A stretch of 64,000 nucleotides of DNA from Candidatus Opimibacter skivensis (GTDB lineage Bacteria > Bacteroidota > Bacteroidia > Chitinophagales > Saprospiraceae). The stretch spans positions 372,001 through 436,000 of the forward strand of contig JADKGY010000001.1 in NCBI GenBank assembly GCA_016722045.1, given 5' to 3'. Positions 53,444 to 61,996 of the stretch are shown here, one piece after another. A program made the position numbers and the translations under genes. Position 1 is the stretch's first letter. Each line of letters begins with the position of its first letter. The notes below the pieces were generated by a model. It searched no databases. It saw nothing but the letters and a program-made list of their open reading frames with translations, and was not told the DNA's origin.

Positions 53444-55846
53444 ATGCGTCCACTTATTCTGACTACTCTCCTCTCATTGTTCCTCATACAGGCTGCCAGC
53501 AGCCAGACTTTGAATGCATACCGTAAAGGTGCAGAAGAAGCCATGGTTAAAAAGGATTATTTCACAGCCTATAATTTTTTGAGAACAGCGCATGAGATCG
53601 AAGAAAATAATATTGAAATCACCTACAAACTTGCTGAAGCAGCAAGACTATATTCTGCTTTCACACGCGCTGAAGAATTCTATCAGGCTGTAGCAGATAG
53701 TAAAGATGCTAATGACTACCCGGCCACAACATTCTGGCTTGGTTATGTAAAGGAACGGCTTGGAAAATATCAGGATGCTCTCGATCTATACAAGATTTAT
53801 ATCTCTGAGCATAATGGTGACGATGCCGAATTGACTACTATGGCGCAGAAGCATACTGAGATTGCACAATGGGCTATCGAAGAACTAAAAAATAAGGATA
53901 CCTCATTGGTTTTGATTCATCTTGGTACTGAAGTCAATACCACGTTTTCAGAATTTGGTGCTCACCAGGAAGACAGCATCTTATATTATACTTCACTCCG
54001 GTTTTTAGTGGAGCAGGCAGCCCACCCGGATAAACCCTATTCTAAAGTTTTAAAGAGTGTCGAAGACAAAGAAGGCGTCCTTGACAGCATGATCAATGAT
54101 TCTTATCTCCATACAGCTAACACTGCATTTAACGCGGCCAAAGACAGAGTTTTTTATTCCCTGTGTGAATACATCAATGCCTCCGAAATCCGATGTGATC
54201 TCTATTACAGGGATATCGTCGATGGCGTTTACGGCATTGCACAGAAATTGCCTGATCCGATTAATGTAAGTGGTTATACCAACACGCAACCATGTGTAGG
54301 GTATGATCCGAAATCCGGTAAGGAAGTTCTGTATTTTGTGTCTGACAGACCGGGCGGCAAAGGCAGACAGGATATCTGGTACTGCACGATTGTAGACAAA
54401 GACAATTTTACTGCACCTGAAAATCTAGCGGCTTTAAATACCCCTGAGACTGATAATTCACCTTTCTATCACAGAGCTTCCAATACCTTATATTTTGGTT
54501 CACAAGGCTATCTTGGCTTTGGTGGTTTGGATGTTTTCAAATCCGAAAATAATAGTGGTACATGGGGTGAAGTGATTAACCTTGGGTCTCCTACAAACAG
54601 CAGTCTGGATGATGCATTCTATTCACTGTCTGATAATGAAAAGAAAGGCTACTTTTCTTCCAATCGATTAGGGTCCATGTATCTCTCTCCCGAAGATGAA
54701 GCTTGCTGTTATGATATCTACTATTTTACAAAAGAACCTATCAACGTCACTGTAAAGGTGATCACCTTCAACAAACAAACAGGAGATACGCTCAACAATG
54801 TTTTAGTCAACCTGAAAGAATCAGATGTCTATGCAGGAACTTTTCCAACATTAGATACAAACGTTGTCATCATACCGGTCAAGCGGAATGCCAACTATAC
54901 TGTAGTAGGCGAAAAACGTGAATTTCTTCCTGATTCTGCAAGCTTTACTACAGAAGGGCTTAAGGAATCAACAGAAATTGTTAAAAAATTATATCTCGAA
55001 CCTGCACAACGTGTAATTCTTGTCAGGACATTTGAAAAACGTAACAGACTTCCATTAGAAGGTGCGCGTGTTGAATTGATGGAAATGCCGAATGGTGCTC
55101 CGCGTGTCAAGCAGGAAACCTTCGCGACCCAATACACGTTCCTGGCTCCACCAAAAACTAACATGAAAGCTACGGGAAGTAAAAAAGGATACTTACCGGC
55201 AAGTAAAACATTTAATACATCAGATGATCTAGGACATGATACGCTTGTAATTGATCTCTATTTGGAGTTGGGTAATCTTGAGGATTTCCTTCCATTAGCT
55301 ATTTATTTTGACAATGATGTTCCGGGTAGAAGGAGCAAATCAGAAACGGCAACAGAAAGATATCTCGAGACTTTTACGCCATATGCCGCAGCCAGAGCTG
55401 ATTTTATAAAGAAATATTCTGCTGGTGCACCTACTAATGAAAAAGCCGCTGCTACTAAAGCCATCAGTGATTTCTTTGACAATGATCTTGCTGGTGGAAG
55501 GAGAGAATTTGAATCTTTCATGCATATCCTCGAACAGTACCTGCATGAAGGACTCACATTCACCATATATCTGAAGGGATATACAAGTCCATTGGCTTCG
55601 CACGAATACAACAAGAGTTTAGGTAACCGGCGAATATCAAGTATCCAGAATGAATTCAAATCATTCCGTGATGGTATTCTTTGGAAATATATGGAATCCG
55701 GGGATCTGGTCGTCACGCAGAAATCATTTGGAGAAGAGACAGCTCCGGCATCAGTAAGTGATGACAGGAAAAACGTAAGAAAATCAATCTACAGTCCGGA
55801 AGCTTCGAAAGAAAGACGCGTAGAAATTATAGAAATTGAGAAATAA
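53444..55846 (+). CDS. PorE-like protein (TPR, WD40/PD40, carboxypeptidase-regulatory and OmpA-like domains)
   Basis: 800 residues. Signal peptide 1-20, TPR-like helices at about 20-140, PD40 propeller blades at about 275-430 ('LYFVSDRPGGKGRQDIWYC', 'LGFGGLDVFKSENN'), one or two carboxypeptidase-regulatory-like beta-sandwiches at about 430-610, and a C-terminal OmpA-like domain ('LPLAIYFDNDVPGRR', 'YNKSLGNRRISSI'). In P. gingivalis, PorE links the T9SS to peptidoglycan. Here the usual 'GHTD' Asp is replaced ('KGYTSPLAS'), although the conserved Arg is present, so peptidoglycan binding may be altered. The type B cargo gene starts 5 bp after its stop. Confidence 0.85.
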   Translation: MRPLILTTLLSLFLIQAASSQTLNAYRKGAEEAMVKKDYFTAYNFLRTAHEIEENNIEITYKLAEAARLYSAFTRAEEFYQAVADSKDANDYPATTFWLGYVKERLGKYQDALDLYKIYISEHNGDDAELTTMAQKHTEIAQWAIEELKNKDTSLVLIHLGTEVNTTFSEFGAHQEDSILYYTSLRFLVEQAAHPDKPYSKVLKSVEDKEGVLDSMINDSYLHTANTAFNAAKDRVFYSLCEYINASEIRCDLYYRDIVDGVYGIAQKLPDPINVSGYTNTQPCVGYDPKSGKEVLYFVSDRPGGKGRQDIWYCTIVDKDNFTAPENLAALNTPETDNSPFYHRASNTLYFGSQGYLGFGGLDVFKSENNSGTWGEVINLGSPTNSSLDDAFYSLSDNEKKGYFSSNRLGSMYLSPEDEACCYDIYYFTKEPINVTVKVITFNKQTGDTLNNVLVNLKESDVYAGTFPTLDTNVVIIPVKRNANYTVVGEKREFLPDSASFTTEGLKESTEIVKKLYLEPAQRVILVRTFEKRNRLPLEGARVELMEMPNGAPRVKQETFATQYTFLAPPKTNMKATGSKKGYLPASKTFNTSDDLGHDTLVIDLYLELGNLEDFLPLAIYFDNDVPGRRSKSETATERYLETFTPYAAARADFIKKYSAGAPTNEKAAATKAISDFFDNDLAGGRREFESFMHILEQYLHEGLTFTIYLKGYTSPLASHEYNKSLGNRRISSIQNEFKSFRDGILWKYMESGDLVVTQKSFGEETAPASVSDDRKNVRKSIYSPEASKERRVEIIEIEK

Positions 55847-55851
55847 CAGAC

Positions 55852-58800
55852 ATGAACTCATATAGCTCAAATGTCATGATTAGTACAAAAACATTTTTAC
55901 GGTTAACAATCCTTTTCAGCAGCATTTTTTTGCTGTCCAATCAGGATTTGAAGGCAACGCATATTGTCGGAGGTGACATGACATATCGTTGCCTGGGGAA
56001 TAATATCTATGAAATCAAGCTGACCATGAGGCGGGATTGTTTTCAGGGAGCAGCCAATGCTCAATTTGACGACCCGGCTTCAATAGGGATTTATGATGGT
56101 ATTTCCCATCAGCTTCTCGTGGATTTACTTGGATTTCCGGGCGGTGAGTTGAGGATCAATTTTAATGCAGACGATACCCTCAATGAATTTTTGCACAGCG
56201 ATTGTAGTGTCGTCAGCGGAGACGTGTGTGTCCACACTACGATGTATATCAAAAATATTGTCTTGCCATACAGGGCCAGTGGGTATACCCTTGCTTACCA
56301 GCGTTGTTGCCGGAATGGTACATTAAATAATATTGTTGATCCACTTAATACCGGAATGACCATAGTGGCAGAATTAAGTGGTACAGCACAATTAGAATGC
56401 AATAGTTCACCACAATTTCTGGCTTACCCGTCTATTTATGTATGTGTCAATAAAGACATTGACTTCGATGCACATGCCGTTGATCTTGAACATGACTCTT
56501 TGGTTTACTCACTCTGTACACCATATGCAGGAGGGAGTATATCTAATAATAAACCACAACCTCCTCCTCAACCACCGTATGATTTAGTCGCATGGAAACC
56601 TCCTTATAATCTGGGTAATTTATTGGGCGGCGTTCCATTGAAAATCGATCCAAAGACAGGGCGCCTCTCAGGAAAGCCCAATGCGATTGGTCAGTATATT
56701 GTTGGGTATTGTGTCACTGCATACAAGCGAGGTACAAATATTATCACTGGGATTACAAGACGTGATTTTCAATATAATGTCAGGATGTGCCGTGATGTTC
56801 CAGTCGCAAATTTCAATGCACCATCACTTGATTGTTCTAATGATAATCTTACTATCACGTTTGATAACCAGAGTATTCTGGCCGATGATTATTTATGGAT
56901 TTTTGATTATGACCATAAATCGACTAGTGATACATCCACTGATTTCGAGCCTTCATATACATTTCCACATGAAGGATTTTTCAATGTAGCACTTATCGTA
57001 AGAGATAGTGGAATGTTTTGTCACGATACGATCATTCACCAGGTAGGTGTATTTAATACCCAGATTGATGCAGACTTTACGTACGATGTCAGTGCATGCG
57101 GAGAAGATGGGATCACTCTAAATGTTCAGGATAGTTCATATGGTTTTAATCCGAATTATCCTGCAGCTACATTTCAATGGTTGTTAACAGTTAATGCATT
57201 GAATGGAAATATATTTCCAAGCACTTTACAAAATCCAACATTTCATTTTGATTTAGATGGACCTCAGACAGCTTGTATTTCATTCATTGTAACATCAACT
57301 AATGGATGTTCCGCTACCAAGACCCAATGTTTTGAGGTTCGTGAGCTTGAATTGCCATTTAATCCTCTTAGCGGTCATCTTTGTCGTGGGGATTCTGTAT
57401 TACTTCTTGATGCAGTATGTGACCTGAACTATAGTTGGTCGCCTACTGCAGGAATATTTTATGATGATGTTGTGTGTGATCTGATTGCATTTCCTAATTT
57501 GACGACTGATTATATGCTTACAGTCACAGACGGATTATGTACCGTCACCGGCCATTCTCAGGTTGAAGTCCAGCAATTACCTGTCCTGGCATTTTCATCG
57601 GAAACAGATTGTAAAAGCTTGACAGCTAACTTTACTAATTCATCTACAGGAAATTTATATCACTGGGATTTTGGTGTTGCCGGAAGTCCCGGTTCAAATG
57701 ATATAAATCCGGTTTTTACTTTTCCTGACTCTGGTATTTATACAATTGTGCTTTCGTCACGGGATGGATGCGATGTGTCCACCAGTCAACAAATCACAGT
57801 CAATGCCATATCTGAAACTTTAGATGATCAGACGATCAATTGTTTCCAACCTACCATATCATTAAATCCAGATAACAATTCTGGTTATTTATATTCATGG
57901 TCTAACGGATCACATGATGCCAATCCTTCGGTTACTGTTCAAAATGATACAACATTTATTGTTACAATTTCTTCACCCGGGCTACCTGGTTGTGAGATAG
58001 TAGATAGTATAAGAGTTATAATTCCTACACCTTTTGATGTCAAAGCACCTAAAGATTCTACGAATTGCAATGTATCTGAAGTTTCACTTACAGCATTATT
58101 AACTGGTGTTTCACCAGATGATGTAGATTTTAAATGGACACTCAAAGGCAATACAACTCCAATTGGATTTTCACAGACTATTGTTGTCAATCCTTCAGTT
58201 ACATCAACATATTATGTAATGGCTACGGATTCACTTGGTTGCTCGAAAACAGATTCCGTTACGATTTCTAAGTCAGATCCCGGATTTGTTGTCAATGCTC
58301 CTGCTGACTCTATTTACTGTGACCAACAGATTATCACGTTGAATGCCTCCTCTATTCCGGGGGTTACATTTGCGTGGTTTAATGAGGCCGGTGATACGAT
58401 TGGAACGGAAGCATCAATAGATGTTACACCTGGGTTGCCAGCATGTTTTAGAGTAGTTGGAACAGATCCTCTGGGCTGTCAAAGTGATAGCACTGTATGT
58501 TTAACCCCTACTTATTTAAGCCTTGGTATTACCGGAGGCCAGGGCATATGTCTTGATGGCGAAGCCACCATCTGCGTCACCAACACTCATCAGGAGCAAA
58601 ATCTAAACTATTTGTGGAATACAGGTGCAGTGGACTCTTGTATTACTGTAAGCCCGGCTGTTACGACTCCATATTCAGTTATTGTTACAAATGCGGATCT
58701 GGGTTGCACAGATACATTGAGCTCAACCATAACCGTAAACCTGTTTGATCCGGTAGATGTCATCATTACTTCCAGTTTAGATACAGTAATCCTTGGTAGC

Positions 58801-59286
58801 CCTGTCCAGCCTCAATTGTTTGTTAATCAGGATCCGACATTTGGGTACATCTGGACTTCTTCCGGTGGCGATGCTGTTCCTTCAGTTTGGAATCCGAATG
58901 TTACACCTACTATAGCAGGAGACGTTACTTACACGGTGACTGTGGAGAATGCTGAAGGATGTAAAGGAATAGCATCTTATACATTAAAAGTCCTTAATCC
59001 ACCCTGCAATGATGAAGATATTTTCCTTCCTACCGCTTTCACTCCAAATGGTGACAATGTAAATGATGTGCTTTTCGTTCGTAGCAATTTTATTTCTACA
59101 TTGGATTTACACATTTACAATCGATGGGGTCAGGAAGTATTCAAGACGAATGACCAATTGAAAGGTTGGGACGGAACATTCAAAGGCGAACGTTTATCTC
59201 CAGATGTCTTCGGCTACTACATGAACATCACGTGTCCAAATGGCAGATCATTTTCTAAAAAAGGAAACATCACCTTATTGGAATAA
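55852..59286 (+). CDS. PKD-domain surface protein with type B T9SS sorting domain
   Basis: 1144 residues; start at 55852 or at Met9 (55876), both giving a signal peptide ending 'QDLKAT'. The mature N-terminus 'THIVGGDMTYRCLGNN' is a hallmark of a common Bacteroidota gliding-associated family. Several PKD-like domains follow (about 310-700, for example 'DYLWIFDYDH', 'YHWDFGVAGSPGSN'), then Ig-like repeats. The last ~88 residues are a type B domain ('AFTPNGDNVNDVLFV', 'YNRWGQEVF', 'KGNITLLE'). It is the probable cargo of the adjoining PorP/SprF and PorE-like proteins. Confidence 0.9.
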   Translation: MNSYSSNVMISTKTFLRLTILFSSIFLLSNQDLKATHIVGGDMTYRCLGNNIYEIKLTMRRDCFQGAANAQFDDPASIGIYDGISHQLLVDLLGFPGGELRINFNADDTLNEFLHSDCSVVSGDVCVHTTMYIKNIVLPYRASGYTLAYQRCCRNGTLNNIVDPLNTGMTIVAELSGTAQLECNSSPQFLAYPSIYVCVNKDIDFDAHAVDLEHDSLVYSLCTPYAGGSISNNKPQPPPQPPYDLVAWKPPYNLGNLLGGVPLKIDPKTGRLSGKPNAIGQYIVGYCVTAYKRGTNIITGITRRDFQYNVRMCRDVPVANFNAPSLDCSNDNLTITFDNQSILADDYLWIFDYDHKSTSDTSTDFEPSYTFPHEGFFNVALIVRDSGMFCHDTIIHQVGVFNTQIDADFTYDVSACGEDGITLNVQDSSYGFNPNYPAATFQWLLTVNALNGNIFPSTLQNPTFHFDLDGPQTACISFIVTSTNGCSATKTQCFEVRELELPFNPLSGHLCRGDSVLLLDAVCDLNYSWSPTAGIFYDDVVCDLIAFPNLTTDYMLTVTDGLCTVTGHSQVEVQQLPVLAFSSETDCKSLTANFTNSSTGNLYHWDFGVAGSPGSNDINPVFTFPDSGIYTIVLSSRDGCDVSTSQQITVNAISETLDDQTINCFQPTISLNPDNNSGYLYSWSNGSHDANPSVTVQNDTTFIVTISSPGLPGCEIVDSIRVIIPTPFDVKAPKDSTNCNVSEVSLTALLTGVSPDDVDFKWTLKGNTTPIGFSQTIVVNPSVTSTYYVMATDSLGCSKTDSVTISKSDPGFVVNAPADSIYCDQQIITLNASSIPGVTFAWFNEAGDTIGTEASIDVTPGLPACFRVVGTDPLGCQSDSTVCLTPTYLSLGITGGQGICLDGEATICVTNTHQEQNLNYLWNTGAVDSCITVSPAVTTPYSVIVTNADLGCTDTLSSTITVNLFDPVDVIITSSLDTVILGSPVQPQLFVNQDPTFGYIWTSSGGDAVPSVWNPNVTPTIAGDVTYTVTVENAEGCKGIASYTLKVLNPPCNDEDIFLPTAFTPNGDNVNDVLFVRSNFISTLDLHIYNRWGQEVFKTNDQLKGWDGTFKGERLSPDVFGYYMNITCPNGRSFSKKGNITLLE

Positions 59287-59315
59287 ACTAATATCCAAAT
59301 TGCAAGTCAAAATTA

Positions 59316-59346
59316 AAAGTCCCCTTTAGGGGATTTAGGGGCAAAA
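59316..59346. repeat. Single copy of the CCCCTAAAGGGGAC dispersed element
   Basis: 31 bp identical to the reverse complement of the left arm of the 36047-36133 palindrome. It is followed at 59352-59359 by TAAATTTG, a TAnnTTTG-type box 19 bp before the accD start, so the element sits directly upstream of the likely accD promoter. Confidence 0.8.
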
Positions 59347-59351
59347 CAGGT

Positions 59352-59359
59352 TAAATTTG
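59352..59359 (+). promoter_or_regulatory. Possible -7 box (TAnnTTTG) for accD
   Basis: TAAATTTG lies 19 bp before the accD ATG. No TTG is found at the -33 position, which falls inside the dispersed repeat. Confidence 0.35.
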
Positions 59360-59378
59360 TCCCCTCACTCAAATATCT

Positions 59379-60281
59379 ATGCAGGAAGAGTCCAAAAGCT
59401 GGTACCAGCGTTTAAGACATGGAATCCAGACCGCCACCAAGTCCAAAAAGGAGACCCCGGATGGTCTTTGGCATAAGTGCGACAACTGCAATGAAACCAG
59501 CACGATAAAGGATCTCAAGGAGAACTTTTACAAATGCCCCAAATGTCAATACCACGAAAGAATAGGTTCTAAAGAATATTTTCAGCTCCTTTTTGATGAA
59601 GGTTTCATACGATTGTTCGATGATCTGGTTTCATATGATTTTATGGAGTTCACTGACCTTAAACCCTATTCCGAAAGACTGGTCGACGCAAGGGAGAAGA
59701 CCGGCATGGATGATGCCATGGCTGTCGCAGCCGGGACCATTGATGGTCAGCCGTTAGTCGTAGCTGCTATGGATTTCAGATTCATAGGAGGTAGCATGGG
59801 CTCTGTGGTGGGTGAAAAAATAGCCAGGGCCATTGATCAGAGCATCGAACACAAAGCGCCATTGATGATTATTTCCAGATCAGGAGGTGCAAGAATGATG
59901 GAATCCGCTTTTTCATTAATGCAAATGGCAAAGACTTCAGCGAAGCTATCTCAATTGGCTGCTGCACATATTCCTTACATCTCGTTGATGACAGATCCGA
60001 CCACAGGCGGAGTCACAGCCAGTTACGCAATGCTCGGCGATTTTAACCTGGCTGAACCAGGCGCCTTAATCGGATTTGCAGGCCCTCGTGTTATTCGTGA
60101 AACGATCAAAAAAGATCTGCCTGAAGGTTTCCAGACTTCAGAATTTCTCTTGGAACATGGCTTCCTCGATTTCATTGTAGACAGAAGTGAACTCAGAATA
60201 AAACTTTCAACACTTCTTATGCTTTTGGCAAACAAACCTAAGCCTGTTCTACTGGAGAATCCTGTGCCTGAAGAATCATAA
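59379..60281 (+). CDS. accD: Acetyl-CoA carboxylase carboxyltransferase subunit beta
   Basis: 300 residues. N-terminal zinc ribbon with C34, C37, C53 and C56 ('KCDNC' and 'KCPKC'), then the crotonase-like carboxyltransferase core with 'SGGARMMESAFSLMQMAKTS', 'DPTTGGVTASYAMLGD' and 'IGFAGPRVIRET'. With AccA it transfers CO2 from carboxybiotin to acetyl-CoA, the first step of fatty-acid synthesis. Its last 44 bp overlap the end of bshC on the opposite strand. Confidence 0.96.
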   Translation: MQEESKSWYQRLRHGIQTATKSKKETPDGLWHKCDNCNETSTIKDLKENFYKCPKCQYHERIGSKEYFQLLFDEGFIRLFDDLVSYDFMEFTDLKPYSERLVDAREKTGMDDAMAVAAGTIDGQPLVVAAMDFRFIGGSMGSVVGEKIARAIDQSIEHKAPLMIISRSGGARMMESAFSLMQMAKTSAKLSQLAAAHIPYISLMTDPTTGGVTASYAMLGDFNLAEPGALIGFAGPRVIRETIKKDLPEGFQTSEFLLEHGFLDFIVDRSELRIKLSTLLMLLANKPKPVLLENPVPEES

Positions 60282-61854
60282 ATTTTGATTCAAATGGATC
60301 ACAATTTTTAATAAGGGCGTCAATCAAAGCAGAACCATAATTAGCATAATAAGAAAAGATATTCTCTTGTCTTTCCTGCAGACCGCCATTTGGAAATAGT
60401 TTTTCCTTAAGCCGTTGTATCTTTTTTAAGTTCGTGTCCTGCATTTGTTTTTCTGATCGCAAAAGTCGTGAACCAAGTTGCTCAAATTGTTTTGCCTGCT
60501 TACTTTGTTCAGCTAACATTGCTTTGGCCAAAGTAGAATCTATATGTTCAGCCTTCGCTGCAAGTAATGAATATGCGTTATTAATCATTTCCAACTCTGC
60601 TTCGAAATTCAATTCATTCTGACTATGCTGTTGCAAATAGGTCTTCACAATTGAATCGTAGTCAGGAAACAAATCCATGACATTCAGATCAAGCTTCAGC
60701 ATTTGCTCATTCGTTTGTCCATCTATCAATAAGACTGAATTTCTTCTGATCAGCATAGGGAAAGGTACACCTGCGGCCGAAAATTGAGACTTTCTTTCCA
60801 GCCAATAAGCAATCTCTCCACCACCACCTATGTAGGCTAAGTTTGGTAAAATAAATTCCTCATAAACAGGCCTTAGTATAACATTTGGGCTGAATCGATT
60901 TGGGTATGTATGGAGTTCATTTAGTATTTCTTCAACTGAAGATTTGATTTTAGTCTCGACCCTGATGACTCCTCCTTCATGTGGCTCGATTCGCTCACGT
61001 ATATCATCAGTCATATAAAACAGATTAATGGCCCTGCAAAATGCCTGAGGCTTGAAGCCCGCTTTTTCTAAGACAGATTGTGTTTCAGATACTGGTTTAA
61101 AAGAAAATTGTTCTTTTATCTCTTTTTCCATTATAGGAATAAAAGCCTTCTTCAAATCCACATCATCCATATCCAGTATGACCAATCCATGTTGACCAAA
61201 TAAACCATGAAGAAGCAATCGATGAAACTGGCTATAATTTTTTGCTTTTTGAAAACAGTCAGAGAGTAACTGTTTTATATCCTCGATATGTGGAGAATTA
61301 GAAAATATTTCACTGACTGTCTGAATTAAAACATCAAGACCTTCCACCGGTAGTCGGCCAGACGGGCCAGTTGAATTTCGCGCCCATTCATATTTCCGCC
61401 CAAAGAGATAAAAGTGATTCACTTCCGCCCAGTCATGGTCTTCACCATTTATGACAAAAAGAGGCAGAACCGTGATGCCACTTATTGAAGATGTCAAATT
61501 CCTGGAAAGATGGATGACGCTCGCTATCTTATAAATATGAAATAGCGGTCCTGTGAATAGAGTAGGCTGATGAGCCGTAGTTACTGTAAATGTATTCTCA
61601 TCCAAAATCACTTTTCCTTCAATTGGAAGAGACATACCTAGTTCGTCATATTGTTTCTTCAGTACATCAGCCAGTAGTTTTCGATCAGTTGAGAAAGATT
61701 TACGGGCATTGATGACATCCGGTATGGAAGATTTTAACGGTTCATAGCTATAAAATTCACGAAGGGATTTATCCTGCATGATATAAGCCAGATCAGTATG
61801 ATTCCAGTATTTTAAGAGCGCGTAGTCGATACGAGATACATTCATGTGCGTCAT
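60238..61854 (-). CDS. bshC: Bacillithiol biosynthesis cysteine-adding enzyme BshC
   Basis: 538 residues, normal length. Diagnostic motifs are 'TTAHQPTLFTGPLFHIYKI', 'FVINGEDHDWAEVNHFYLF' and 'YIGGGGEIAYWLE'. It joins cysteine to glucosaminyl-malate, the last step of bacillithiol synthesis. bshA and bshB are not in the window. Start at 61854 or at Met4 (61845). Its 3' end overlaps accD by 44 bp in convergent orientation, so the last ~14 codons of each gene are read from both strands. Confidence 0.94.
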   Translation of the reverse strand: MTHMNVSRIDYALLKYWNHTDLAYIMQDKSLREFYSYEPLKSSIPDVINARKSFSTDRKLLADVLKKQYDELGMSLPIEGKVILDENTFTVTTAHQPTLFTGPLFHIYKIASVIHLSRNLTSSISGITVLPLFVINGEDHDWAEVNHFYLFGRKYEWARNSTGPSGRLPVEGLDVLIQTVSEIFSNSPHIEDIKQLLSDCFQKAKNYSQFHRLLLHGLFGQHGLVILDMDDVDLKKAFIPIMEKEIKEQFSFKPVSETQSVLEKAGFKPQAFCRAINLFYMTDDIRERIEPHEGGVIRVETKIKSSVEEILNELHTYPNRFSPNVILRPVYEEFILPNLAYIGGGGEIAYWLERKSQFSAAGVPFPMLIRRNSVLLIDGQTNEQMLKLDLNVMDLFPDYDSIVKTYLQQHSQNELNFEAELEMINNAYSLLAAKAEHIDSTLAKAMLAEQSKQAKQFEQLGSRLLRSEKQMQDTNLKKIQRLKEKLFPNGGLQERQENIFSYYANYGSALIDALIKNCDPFESKFMILQAQDSPVEQA

Positions 61855-61996
61855 TCTGCTTCAATTCGAATAAAGATGCCAAACATTAGATAGTGGCATA
61901 AGTTTAGAGCAGCAAGTTATCAAAATCATATCTTCCTGATTGAGCCTTTTGATTCTTCAGCCATTCTCTATCTTGGGGCTCATAAATCGAAACAAA

